Assembly: GCA_019638625.1 (NCBI GenBank)
Contig: JAHBTK010000005.1
Span: 1 to 64,000 of the forward strand
DNA from: Chitinophagaceae bacterium
GTDB taxonomy: Bacteria; Bacteroidota; Bacteroidia; Chitinophagales; Chitinophagaceae
Length of the DNA: 64,000 bases
Direction of reading: 5' to 3'
Shown: one piece after another, positions 53,503 to 61,857 of the stretch
Position numbering within the stretch: the stretch's first letter is position 1
Layout: each line of letters begins with the position of its first letter
Made by a program: the position numbers and the translations under genes
The notes under the pieces: generated by a model
Seen by the model: the letters and a program-made list of their open reading frames with translations, nothing else
Database searches by the model: none
What the model was told of the DNA's origin: nothing

Positions 53503-53510
53503 TATCTTTG
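53503..53510 (+). promoter_or_regulatory. possible -7 promoter element upstream of unknown lipoprotein gene
   Basis: TATCTTTG matches TAnnTTTG, 178 nt before the lipoprotein start; the nearest TTG is 15 nt upstream, shorter than the usual 19. It would give a long leader with only a 22-codon frame inside (from 53514). Confidence 0.35.
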
Positions 53511-53687
53511 CAATGTTCAATACAGCTTCACACCTCTTAACTCTGCGATTGAAACAAGGCATGATTATTGATAAATCCTAATGCTGAATGTAACCTGTTC
53601 TGGTATCCTATTTAAAATACTACCGCCTATCTTAATTATTTAGTGCTACTGAATTTATAACAATTTGAATTTTAATTAACTACAACT

Positions 53688-54524
53688 ATGAAACAGAACT
53701 ATCGTTCATTGTACCTGATTGGTGCTACCCTTTTTTCCGTATTTCTTTTTTCCTGTAACAAAGAGGTGCAAAAGGATTCTGGTCCTAACCCCGAAGTTGT
53801 TGCTAAATTAACCACGACAGCCGGTGTTTACACTGCTTTGAGCGGTGCTTTTGATATGATGCTTTCCGGTGCATTGCCCGGTGATGCCAGTCAGGTTTCC
53901 GGCAGGAAATATGGCTGCGCCAGCATTACGGCGACCCCCGGCGGGCTGACCGGGTTTCCCAAACAAATAGTGGTGGACTTTGGTACGGAAGATTGTACCT
54001 TAAGAGGATATAACGGAAGAGGTTCCGTGAGCTTCACTTTGGATCAGTGGATCTATCTTCCCGGAACGGTGATAGAACCGGCTTTTCATGATTTTTATGT
54101 AAACGGATATAAAATTGATGGAACCTATAAAGTTACTACCGAGTCCGCTACCAAATTTAAGGTAGAAATAATAGAAGCTATTATCACCAGTCCGGATGAT
54201 ATAGTATTTACATTGAGTGGTCTGCAGTATTACGAACAGGTAGAAGGTGCTGATACCGAACTGGTATTTGGTGATGATGTGTTTGAAATAACGGGTAATG
54301 TTGAGGGAACGTCCAGTCTCGGACACGATACAAAGGGCGAGATAAAAACACCGTTGATCAAACGGGTAGATTGTGCTAACGTAGTATCGGGCGTTATGTA
54401 CCTGGAAGTAGCTGGTAGTGTGGGTGATCTTGATTTTGGGAACGGCGTTTGTGATAATATAGGTATCCTGAAAACGGAATATCTGGGCCAGGTATTTGAA
54501 TTTGAGATGGAACTTCCTTTTTAG
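53688..54524 (+). CDS. hypothetical secreted lipoprotein
   Basis: Lipoprotein of 278 residues, lipobox FLFSC (Cys about 23). The mature part is acidic, beta-rich and low in Lys/Arg. The central segments GCASITATPGGLTGFPKQIVVDFGTEDC and the later RVDCANVVSGVMYLEV each contain cysteines in a repeating strand pattern, as in surface beta-sandwich lipoproteins of this phylum. No recognised family or catalytic residue. Single gene, followed by a terminator. Function unknown. Confidence 0.75.
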   Translation: MKQNYRSLYLIGATLFSVFLFSCNKEVQKDSGPNPEVVAKLTTTAGVYTALSGAFDMMLSGALPGDASQVSGRKYGCASITATPGGLTGFPKQIVVDFGTEDCTLRGYNGRGSVSFTLDQWIYLPGTVIEPAFHDFYVNGYKIDGTYKVTTESATKFKVEIIEAIITSPDDIVFTLSGLQYYEQVEGADTELVFGDDVFEITGNVEGTSSLGHDTKGEIKTPLIKRVDCANVVSGVMYLEVAGSVGDLDFGNGVCDNIGILKTEYLGQVFEFEMELPF

Positions 54525-54545
54525 GACGCGTAGGTTTAAATTTTT

Positions 54546-54578
54546 AAACGGGTTGCCTGAATACAGGGCAGCCCGTTT
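54546..54578 (+). terminator. intrinsic terminator after the unknown lipoprotein gene
   Basis: AAACGGGTTGCCTG (54546-54559) pairs with CAGGGCAGCCCGTTT (54564-54578) with one bulge and one G-T pair, a short AATA loop, then TTTATA. It lies 22 bp past the stop codon. Confidence 0.75.
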
Positions 54579-54623
54579 TATATTAGCGTTGTTGCGTAAT
54601 ATTGCAGTATAAATAAAATCCCG

Positions 54624-55841
54624 ATGAATGATCGTTTATTCGATCTGGTTATTATTGGTGGAGGATGTGTAGGACTTTCCGCTGCCTATAAGATCTGCTC
54701 CCGTTACCCTCATCTAAAGATAGCTGTTCTTGAAAAAGAGGACTGTGTTTCCCGCCATCAAACAGGGCGTAACTCGGGAGTCATTCATTCCGGTATTTAC
54801 TATAAACCAGGTTCTTACAAAGCAAAGAACTGCGTGGACGGACGCCGGGAACTGGTGACTTTTGCCAGGGAACACGGGATTAAGTATGATATATGCGGAA
54901 AAGTTATTGTAGCCACGGATGTGTCAGAACTGGCACATATGCATAAGGTGTATCAAAATGGAATTGAAAACGGCGTTGAAGACCTGCGGCTGATATCCCC
55001 GGATGAAATAAAGGAAATTGAGCCTTATTGCGAAGGAGTGGCGGGAGTATGGGTGGGTTGCACGGGTATAGTTGATTATGTAGGGTTTACCCAAAAGCTG
55101 GCAGAACTTATAAAGCAAAAGTTCGGGGGCGCCGTTTTTCTGAATACCGAAGCGCAAAAATTTATAAAAACCGAGGGTGGTACCCTTATTAAAACCAACA
55201 GAGGAGATTTCTCTGCGAAGCATCTGGTAGCCTGCGCAGGCCTGCAGAGCGACAGAATAGCCCAGAAGGAGGGAACCGGGACTGATGCGGCCATTGTTGG
55301 CTTCAGGGGGGATTATTACGACCTGTCGGAAAAAGGGATGGGTAAGGTCCGGAACCTGATCTACCCGGTGCCCAATCCGCAGTTTCCTTTTCTGGGGGTA
55401 CATTTTACCCGCATGATACAGGGAGGTGTTGAATGTGGTCCCAATGCCGTTTTTGTGTTTAAACGCGAAGGGTACTCAAAAACAGCATTTAGCCTGAAAG
55501 ATACCAGCGCTGCTTTTTCTTACCCCGGCACCTGGAGGTTTTTTGCCCGGCACTGGCGTTTTGGTTTGGATGAATACCGGGGGGCTTTCTCAAAGGCGTA
55601 TTTTCTGAAACGGTTACAAAAGCTCATTCCGAGCCTTGAGTCTGACGATATTGTCCCCGCGAGGTCGGGAGTCAGAGCGATGGCATTGACCCGGGAAGGC
55701 ACTATGATTGATGATTTTAAAATAGAAGCCAGAGGAAATGCCATTCATGTGCTGAATGCTCCCTCACCTGCTGCCACGGCTGCACTGGCGATTGGCAATG
55801 CTATTCAGGAGATGGCGACCAGGCAGTTCAACCTCACCTGA
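54624..55841 (+). CDS. lhgO: L-2-hydroxyglutarate oxidase (LhgO family)
   Basis: FAD-dependent oxidoreductase of 405 residues. The dinucleotide-binding start is VIIGGGCVGLSAAYKI (about 9-24); the family block is SRHQTGRNSGVIHSGIYYKPGSYKA near 43-67, and the second FAD part HLVACAGLQSDR near 193-204. It oxidises L-2-hydroxyglutarate to 2-oxoglutarate, a metabolite repair or electron-supply step, probably at the inner membrane. Length is normal. It meets the convergent aminotransferase gene with no gap. Confidence 0.93.
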   Translation: MNDRLFDLVIIGGGCVGLSAAYKICSRYPHLKIAVLEKEDCVSRHQTGRNSGVIHSGIYYKPGSYKAKNCVDGRRELVTFAREHGIKYDICGKVIVATDVSELAHMHKVYQNGIENGVEDLRLISPDEIKEIEPYCEGVAGVWVGCTGIVDYVGFTQKLAELIKQKFGGAVFLNTEAQKFIKTEGGTLIKTNRGDFSAKHLVACAGLQSDRIAQKEGTGTDAAIVGFRGDYYDLSEKGMGKVRNLIYPVPNPQFPFLGVHFTRMIQGGVECGPNAVFVFKREGYSKTAFSLKDTSAAFSYPGTWRFFARHWRFGLDEYRGAFSKAYFLKRLQKLIPSLESDDIVPARSGVRAMALTREGTMIDDFKIEARGNAIHVLNAPSPAATAALAIGNAIQEMATRQFNLT

Positions 55842-56972
55842 TCAGTTGAACAGGTTAACGACCTCATCCGCTACCCGCTGCCTTTCCTGCTCTGTAAGAT
55901 TAGAGCCGGATGGCAGACACAGCCCATCCCGGAAAAGTTTCTCCGCACTGCCATCGCCATAAAAAGGGGCGCCGTTAAAAACCGGCTGGACATGCATAGG
56001 CTTCCATAAAGGCCTGCTTTCGATATTTTTTGCTTCCAGGGCTAGCCTTATCGATTCTCTGGATATATTATCGTGGTTAACCAGCACGGTGGTCAGCCAT
56101 CGGTTGGAGTAGTAGCCTTCCGGTTCCTCCACGAATTGAATGGCATTAATCCCTTCAAACGCTTTTTTGTACCATTCAAAATTTGCCCTTCTTTGTAATA
56201 TGCGTTCAGGGAGTACTTCCATTTGCCCCCGGCCGATACCTGCGCAGATATTACTCATGCGGTAGTTATATCCTATATGACTATGCTGATAATGAGGTGC
56301 AGTGTCTCTTGCCTGGGTGGACAGGAACCTTGTTTTTTCTGCAACGGCACTTTCTTTGGAAACCAGTGCTCCTCCACCGGAAGTCGTGATGATTTTGTTC
56401 CCGTTAAAGGACAAAGCGGCAATTACCCCGAAAGTACCGCACATTTTCCCATTAAGAGAGCTTCCCAGGGCTTCTGCAGCATCCTCAAGCACAGGTATTT
56501 CATATTGCTGGGCTATTTGCATTATTTCATCCATTTTCGCCGGCATTCCATACAGGTGTACCGGGATAATGGCTTTGGGCTTTTTTCCTTTGGCCAGGCG
56601 GTCTTTTATTGCTTCTTCCAGGAATACCGGGGACATGTTCCAGGTATCTGTTTCGCTGTCAACAAACACAGGGGTGGCACCGAGGTAGGCAATGGGGTTA
56701 GCCGAGGCCGAAAAGGTCATGGATTGGCAAATCACTTCATCCCCCGGTTGTACCCCCAAAACGATCAGTCCCAAATGAATGGCCGCGGTGCCGGAGCTTA
56801 AAGCTGCCACATGGCTGACCGGATTGTCGCCTAGGTACCTGCTGATGTCTTCCTCCAGTCCGTTTACATTAGGCCCCAGCGGAGCTATCCAATTGGTGTC
56901 AAAAGCTTCGGTTACATATTTTCTCTCGTTACCCCCCATATGAGGTGAAGAAAGCCAGATTTTAGGATTCAT
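55842..56972 (-). CDS. DegT/DnrJ/EryC1/StrS-type sugar aminotransferase
   Basis: PLP-dependent aminotransferase of 376 residues that converts a 4-keto (or 3-keto) nucleotide sugar to an amino sugar. PLP lysine K193 is in LSFNGNKIITTSGGG; D164 (ring-N contact) is in VLEDAAEALG; the start WLSSPHMGGNERKYV and SSGTAAIHLGL are those of the PglE/WbtI-like subgroup used for 4-amino-4,6-dideoxy sugars. Last gene of the minus-strand polysaccharide set, 183 bp after the first KAS III-like gene. With the PglD/NeuD-like acyltransferase at 61.9 kb it would make and N-acylate the sugar. Sugar identity is not visible; no dehydratase is in the window. Confidence 0.92.
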   Translation of the reverse strand: MNPKIWLSSPHMGGNERKYVTEAFDTNWIAPLGPNVNGLEEDISRYLGDNPVSHVAALSSGTAAIHLGLIVLGVQPGDEVICQSMTFSASANPIAYLGATPVFVDSETDTWNMSPVFLEEAIKDRLAKGKKPKAIIPVHLYGMPAKMDEIMQIAQQYEIPVLEDAAEALGSSLNGKMCGTFGVIAALSFNGNKIITTSGGGALVSKESAVAEKTRFLSTQARDTAPHYQHSHIGYNYRMSNICAGIGRGQMEVLPERILQRRANFEWYKKAFEGINAIQFVEEPEGYYSNRWLTTVLVNHDNISRESIRLALEAKNIESRPLWKPMHVQPVFNGAPFYGDGSAEKLFRDGLCLPSGSNLTEQERQRVADEVVNLFN

Positions 56973-57155
56973 ATAATTTATTTGCTTTCGGATTTTCAGG
57001 TTATCAATTCTTGATTATAATATTTTACTGCCGTATAAGACAAATAGAGTACCAATAAAGACGTCAGTAGCGAAAAGCAGGAGAAAAAAGCATTGGTAGC
57101 TGAGTTGCAACAGCAGGCAGTTCCTTTAAGGTGTAGATGTACATAAATAGTAAAA

Positions 57156-58178
57156 TTAAAATTTTATCACAGTAGCTCCCCAGGAATACCCTACGCCAAA
57201 ACCTGCCAGCAATAACGTGTCCCCCTTTTTTATATTGCCATCTGCTTTAGCGTGTTTTAGTGCGATGGGAATAGTAGAGGACACTGTATTTCCACAACTT
57301 TCCATCCAGGTATAGAACTTTTCCGGTGGTATTTTTATTTTTTTTCTTAGGTATTCCAGCATGAACCTGTTGGCCTGATGTAAAATAAACAGGTCTATTT
57401 CCTGCTGTTCCAGGTGGTTTTTTTTCAGTACCTGTTCTATCAATGGAGGAACGGCGCCCAGCGTGAAATTGAAAATCTCGGACCCGTTCATAAAGAGGTA
57501 ATTGTCATTATAGGGATTACCGTTCTCATCCTCCTTTAATTCTTCGTCATTGGTTTTAGGGTGTCTCAGTCCGCCATTTTTTACAATCAGGTTTGCTGCG
57601 CCGGAGCCATCTGTGCCCAAAGTAATTCGGGCTATTTCCGCACTTCCCTCCGACTGCTGTGCGGTAATAAGCGTTGCTGCTGCTGCGTCCCCGAATATCG
57701 AGCGGTTGCCTTTATCTCCGGGATGCAGGAATTTACTATAGGTTTCAGCCGTAATTAATAATACATTGTCAACATCCCCGGAAGCAATCAGGCCTTTTGC
57801 CAGGCTGAGACCATATATAAAGCCGGAACAACCCTGGTTGAAATCCAGTGCGCCGGCTGTCACCGGCAAATGCAGTTTTTTGTGAACGAGACAGGCTGTG
57901 GTGGGTAAGAAATAGTCCGGGCTTTGTGTGCAAAGCAATAAATAGTCAATCTTTTCCGGTGAAATATTCTGTTCTTCAAACAGTTTTTGCGCTGCTTTTA
58001 CAGCTATATCAGATACAAATTCATCCTCCGCGGTAATGCTTCTTTCGGAAATCCCTACCTTCTCCATGATCTTATGAACGCTCCATTCCGGAAAGGTCCT
58101 GTTTAACTCATCATTGGTGAGTTTTTTTTCAGGGAGATAGTATGATATGCCGGACAGATATGCTTTGCGGGGAGACAT
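57156..58178 (-). CDS. 3-oxoacyl-ACP synthase III-like protein (KAS III), first of pair
   Basis: Condensing enzyme of 340 residues, FabH-like. Complete Cys-His-Asn triad: C117 in FNQGCSGFIYGL, H267 in FILHQANRFM, N297 in ESCGNTVSSTIP; C-terminal LLAGFGVGYSWGA. It is 3 bp downstream of a second KAS III-like gene, part of a set with an ACP and a reductase. Housekeeping FabH starts fatty-acid synthesis from acetyl-CoA; the placement here inside a polysaccharide locus speaks for a dedicated role, such as forming a 3-oxoacyl chain on the local ACP. Substrate is inferred. Confidence 0.9.
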   Translation of the reverse strand: MSPRKAYLSGISYYLPEKKLTNDELNRTFPEWSVHKIMEKVGISERSITAEDEFVSDIAVKAAQKLFEEQNISPEKIDYLLLCTQSPDYFLPTTACLVHKKLHLPVTAGALDFNQGCSGFIYGLSLAKGLIASGDVDNVLLITAETYSKFLHPGDKGNRSIFGDAAAATLITAQQSEGSAEIARITLGTDGSGAANLIVKNGGLRHPKTNDEELKEDENGNPYNDNYLFMNGSEIFNFTLGAVPPLIEQVLKKNHLEQQEIDLFILHQANRFMLEYLRKKIKIPPEKFYTWMESCGNTVSSTIPIALKHAKADGNIKKGDTLLLAGFGVGYSWGATVIKF

Positions 58179-58181
58179 ACT

Positions 58182-59240
58182 TTAGTATTCAATGAGTTCA
58201 GAAACTGTTATATGATCCAGCGTGGTATAGGCGGTACCCCAGGAAAGACCTACTCCGAACCCGCAGAGAATTACCTTAGAGGCGCTATCAATTAAGCTGT
58301 CCCTGAGTCCGGTTACTATAGTCAGTGGTATGGATGCGGAGCTGGTGTTGCCAAACTTCAGAAGCGAATAGGGAACTTTTTCTTCCGGCAGCCCCAGTTT
58401 TTTTCTTATTTTTTCATTCATCATTTTATTTGCCTGATGAAAAATGGCATAGTCAACCTGTTCATTGGTTATCTCTATCGCTTCATACAGCTTCTTTACT
58501 GTTTTTGGGGCTTCTGTGATACCAAAAGAAAATACATCCAGTCCCTCCAGGTGCAGGTTTTTGGGTGCCCTTATCAGACCTTCTTCCGAAGTGGTTTCAA
58601 CCAGCGAATCTGTTGAAAACGGTTTCCTGAAGCCCCCATCCGGAATTATAATGGCTTTATACCCGCTTCCGTCGGTTGCCATGTGAAAATGAATACCTAC
58701 AGCTTTTTCGTTGTATTCAAGTATAGTAGCCGCTCCTGCATCGCCAAACAACATAGCGGCGCTTTTATCCTTTTCGTTAACGGTTTTTGAACCGGTGTCT
58801 CCCACCAGCAGTAGTCCCTTCTTTATTTGTCCGGACGATAGATAAGCAGCTATTATATTCAACCCGTAAACGTAACCGCTGCATCCCAGCGGTACATCAA
58901 AAGCCAGGGTTTCCCTGCTGAGTTTCAGCCGGTCCTGCAGAATGCAGGCGGTATTGGGGAGAAAATGATAATCCGGCGTTTGGGAAACAAATACCAGGAT
59001 ACCAATGTCTTCCCGATTTATATTCATATCCGCGATCAGCTTTTCGGCGGCGGCAACACACAAGTCGGAAGTACAAACATCCGGCTCCACCACCCGGTAT
59101 TCTTCCACACCCACATTCTTTACAAACGCCTGTATGTCGTTTGCCGCAAAGCGGGGATTCTCTATGTTTATCTTTTTTGCGGATGGTACGCATGCGCTGA
59201 TACCGGTTATGGAAACATGTTTGTTATAGAGAAATGCCAT
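58182..59240 (-). CDS. 3-oxoacyl-ACP synthase III-like protein (KAS III), second of pair
   Basis: Condensing enzyme of 352 residues. Triad C120 in VPLGCSGYVYGLN, H278 in AIFHQANKMM, N308 in KFGNTSSASIP; the C-terminal CGFGVGLSWGTA is conserved. It is only moderately similar to its neighbour, so the pair is not a recent duplication. Both active sites are complete, so they either condense different substrates in sequence, or form a heterodimer. Lies 23 bp after the reductase gene on the same strand. Confidence 0.9.
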   Translation of the reverse strand: MAFLYNKHVSITGISACVPSAKKINIENPRFAANDIQAFVKNVGVEEYRVVEPDVCTSDLCVAAAEKLIADMNINREDIGILVFVSQTPDYHFLPNTACILQDRLKLSRETLAFDVPLGCSGYVYGLNIIAAYLSSGQIKKGLLLVGDTGSKTVNEKDKSAAMLFGDAGAATILEYNEKAVGIHFHMATDGSGYKAIIIPDGGFRKPFSTDSLVETTSEEGLIRAPKNLHLEGLDVFSFGITEAPKTVKKLYEAIEITNEQVDYAIFHQANKMMNEKIRKKLGLPEEKVPYSLLKFGNTSSASIPLTIVTGLRDSLIDSASKVILCGFGVGLSWGTAYTTLDHITVSELIEY

Positions 59241-59263
59241 GAGTTCGTTTTTTACTTAAACTA

Positions 59264-60025
59264 TTAAACTATTGTTCGCCAACCTCCGTCAAGTGTCAGG
59301 GTTTGTGCCGTTATCCATTTGGAGGCATCGGAAAGCAGGAATACGGTGCAGTACGCGATGTCTTCCGGAAGGCCATATCCAAACGGATAAGCAGCAGCGT
59401 CTTTTGCAAGGGCTTCCGCGGAATGTACTTCTGAGGCCTGGGCGGCAATATCAGTCATAACCATTGCCGGCTCAAGCGTATTGACACGGATCTTTTGAAT
59501 AGCCAGTTCGGAAGCAATCACCCTTGCCGCAGCCGACATGGCCCCTTTACTGGAGGAGTAGGCCAGCAGTGATTTGCTGCCCACCTGGTTGGATATAGAA
59601 GATATCAGTACAATGGAAGAATACAGGTTTCGCCTGATCTTTTTACGTTTAACAAGCTCGGAAAGCGTGAGTACGGCGGAGTAATAGTTGGCGTTCATCA
59701 CCTGGTCCAACAGTTCTCTTTTGATAAACTTTAATGGCTGGTGCAACAAAATGCCTGCCGCGTGCACATAACCGTTGATCTCCGGCAGCATGTCCACGGC
59801 ACGCTGAATGTCTTCGTCTTTTGTAAGATCTGCCTTTATGTAGGAAGCGTTTCCCTCTCCCAACTCTGCCACCATTTCCCGGAGCTTTTCCTCTCTTCTG
59901 GCTATGCCGATCACCTTCCCTCCACACTGAACGACGGCTTTGGCTATGCTCAGTCCGATTCCTGAAGATGCTCCGGCCACAACAAATATTTTACCGGATA
60001 AGGAAAAGGGAGAATTTTGATCCAT
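59264..60025 (-). CDS. short-chain dehydrogenase/reductase (3-oxoacyl-ACP reductase-like)
   Basis: Classical SDR of 253 residues. NAD(P) site GASSGIG at 18-24, the R43-R44 pair after the second strand (IARREEKL) favours NADPH, catalytic Ser about 142-143 in LISSISNQ, and Y156-x3-K160 in AYSSSKGA. FabG-like members reduce 3-oxoacyl-ACP to 3-hydroxyacyl-ACP; other SDRs act on sugars. Position between condensing enzymes and ligase/ACP genes suggests the former. ATG start after a short gap. Confidence 0.9.
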   Translation of the reverse strand: MDQNSPFSLSGKIFVVAGASSGIGLSIAKAVVQCGGKVIGIARREEKLREMVAELGEGNASYIKADLTKDEDIQRAVDMLPEINGYVHAAGILLHQPLKFIKRELLDQVMNANYYSAVLTLSELVKRKKIRRNLYSSIVLISSISNQVGSKSLLAYSSSKGAMSAAARVIASELAIQKIRVNTLEPAMVMTDIAAQASEVHSAEALAKDAAAYPFGYGLPEDIAYCTVFLLSDASKWITAQTLTLDGGWRTIV

Positions 60026-60074
60026 ATGGAAACTGTCTTGAATTATTAAAGTTATAATATCACCACCGGATTAT

Positions 60075-61493
60075 TCATGCACTATCCTTTAACAAATTGT
60101 CTATTGCAAACTTCCGCTTTACCGCGGTAAACTTCCCATTTGCAGACAAAGGAATATCATCCATCAGGTTAATTGTAATCCGGATATCATCCCCTAACCT
60201 GTTTTTAAGATTTGCAATAAGTTTTGTTTCATACTCCGTTGAATATTTTTCATCCACTACATTATTAACTATCAAACTGTCCGGACTTTCCTGGATTAGC
60301 TGCGACTTGATTATTCCTTCCAATCCTTTATAAGCTGTATCCATTCTTCCCACATACCCTTTTTGCTTTGTCCATAATATATCGTCTTCTCTGCCTGTAA
60401 TTTTTTCTATTATAGGCATTTTACATCCACAATTGCAACTTATTTGCTTTTCGGGTAAAAGAACGGTGTCACCTATTCTATAGCGGAGAAGCGGAGTTTT
60501 AAAATTCCTGAAGCTGGTCATTACTAACTGTGCAATTTCGCCGGGAGCAGCCGGCTCATTGTTGAGATTCAAGAATTCAAAAATACCGGTATCGATATTT
60601 ACATGCAGTTTACCTTCTTTACATTCAGTAATAAAAGCTCCGCCTTCGCTGCTCGCATATTGGTTATACACTTTGCAGCCAAAGGCTTTTTCCATTGACA
60701 AACGTTGATAATCATGCAATGTTTCAGCGGTAGTAGCAATAGCTGTTGGTTTAAAATTCAATGAAAGCTTATTCTTATTGATAAATTCTGCCAGTACATA
60801 AATAGCAGACGGATAGCCATCGATCAGTACAGGTTTAAACGAGTTCAGCTTTTTTACATAGGAACCCATGTTCCGTTCAGTAAGATGATACGTTGAAAAG
60901 TAAATTTGTTTTTCAAAGTAATTATAAACCCAAAAGGGTGGTTTCGCCGCTTTGGGATGCACAATAATTCTACCTGAAAAGCGCGCAGTGCGGGGATTAG
61001 GAGGCAATCCGATAGTCCAGTGAAACCGTTTCCATAATGCGAATGACAATTCCACTGATTCTTTATCCATGTAATTGATGGTAGGAGAACCGGAAGTGCC
61101 ACTGGTAAAACCCACAGCTACTGTAGGTCTGTCCGGGTTATTATTTCTTATTGATTCTGCAAACTGGCGCCTCTCCTGCTTTTCTAACAACGGAAGCCGG
61201 TAAAGTACTTTTAAAGGATCACTGGTAATATCTGCTTCGGATATAGATAATGCGTCAATTTTTTTTTTGTACCATTCCGAATACCTGTAGCATTCGAGTA
61301 ATAATTTTTTTAATTCCCCGCTCCTGTATTCTTCCAGTTCCTCATTATTTTTTGTCCAGAGGCTTTTAAACAGTTCGAAATAAGAATCAAAAAGCTTACC
61401 ATATCGTCCTTTAACGTTTTTATATCCCTGGAAGTTTACAAGTAGCCTTTTGATGAAATAAGGACTGTTGCTATAGATAGCATCTTTATTCAT
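60075..61493 (-). CDS. phenylacetate-CoA ligase/CapK-like adenylate-forming enzyme
   Basis: Adenylate-forming protein of 472 residues of the PaaK/CapK group. The AMP-binding P-loop is GFTSGTSGSPT at about 128-138; the QYASSEGG motif that binds ATP (about 277-284) and a GREDDILW block (about 368-375) follow. Such enzymes activate a carboxylic acid as acyl-AMP and pass it to CoA or a carrier protein; homologues are common in capsule loci. With the ACP gene 98 bp downstream it may load the ACP with a starter acid. The acid is unknown. Confidence 0.88.
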   Translation of the reverse strand: MNKDAIYSNSPYFIKRLLVNFQGYKNVKGRYGKLFDSYFELFKSLWTKNNEELEEYRSGELKKLLLECYRYSEWYKKKIDALSISEADITSDPLKVLYRLPLLEKQERRQFAESIRNNNPDRPTVAVGFTSGTSGSPTINYMDKESVELSFALWKRFHWTIGLPPNPRTARFSGRIIVHPKAAKPPFWVYNYFEKQIYFSTYHLTERNMGSYVKKLNSFKPVLIDGYPSAIYVLAEFINKNKLSLNFKPTAIATTAETLHDYQRLSMEKAFGCKVYNQYASSEGGAFITECKEGKLHVNIDTGIFEFLNLNNEPAAPGEIAQLVMTSFRNFKTPLLRYRIGDTVLLPEKQISCNCGCKMPIIEKITGREDDILWTKQKGYVGRMDTAYKGLEGIIKSQLIQESPDSLIVNNVVDEKYSTEYETKLIANLKNRLGDDIRITINLMDDIPLSANGKFTAVKRKFAIDNLLKDSA

Positions 61494-61591
61494 TTATTAA
61501 AAATTTTCTTCAACCGGATATTTGCAGACAGAAGGAATGAGCCATTACTACTGTTGTACAATTTTGGAATTCCGGGCAGATAAAACACTTA

Positions 61592-61819
61592 TTACCTGGA
61601 GCTGATCCTTTCATACAATTGCCCGATGGTGTCTGATTCCCTCAGATCTGCGCCGGTTATTTTTTTATTGTAGTTCTCGTCTGCCATAGCAATGATCATC
61701 AAGGCTACCATAGAACTCCATTCTTCAAGTTCTTTGAATTTTGTATCTAAAGTAATCAAAGCCGGTTCTGTTTCATCAAACTGGTCAGCAAATGCTTTCA
61801 GGAACTCGTTTTTGTCCAT
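61592..61819 (-). CDS. acyl carrier protein
   Basis: Small acidic carrier protein of 75 residues with the four-helix ACP pattern. The phosphopantetheine serine is most likely S36 in E-W-S-S-M-V-A-L; in most ACPs the residue before this serine is Asp (DSL/DSM), and here it is Ser. That variant would change the recognition by phosphopantetheinyl transferase. It sits between an adenylate-forming enzyme and an acyltransferase in the polysaccharide set, not near fatty-acid genes, so it is probably dedicated to glycan acylation. Confidence 0.85.
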   Translation of the reverse strand: MDKNEFLKAFADQFDETEPALITLDTKFKELEEWSSMVALMIIAMADENYNKKITGADLRESDTIGQLYERISSR

Positions 61820-61857
61820 AATATGTAATTTTTTATGTTAAAATGTACGGGTATCCG

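Noticed and set aside
53514..53582. 22-codon frame as a small protein gene
   Set aside because: No ribosome-binding signal or conservation can be shown; kept only as a remark on the leader.
56223..56801. 192-codon plus-strand frame opposite the aminotransferase
   Set aside because: Antisense shadow of a gene with intact PLP site.
57156..59240. KAS III pair as flexirubin or dialkylresorcinol genes
   Set aside because: No aromatase/cyclase, DarA/DarB-type pair, ammonia lyase or AMP-ligase set of those pathways is present; the neighbours are sugar genes.
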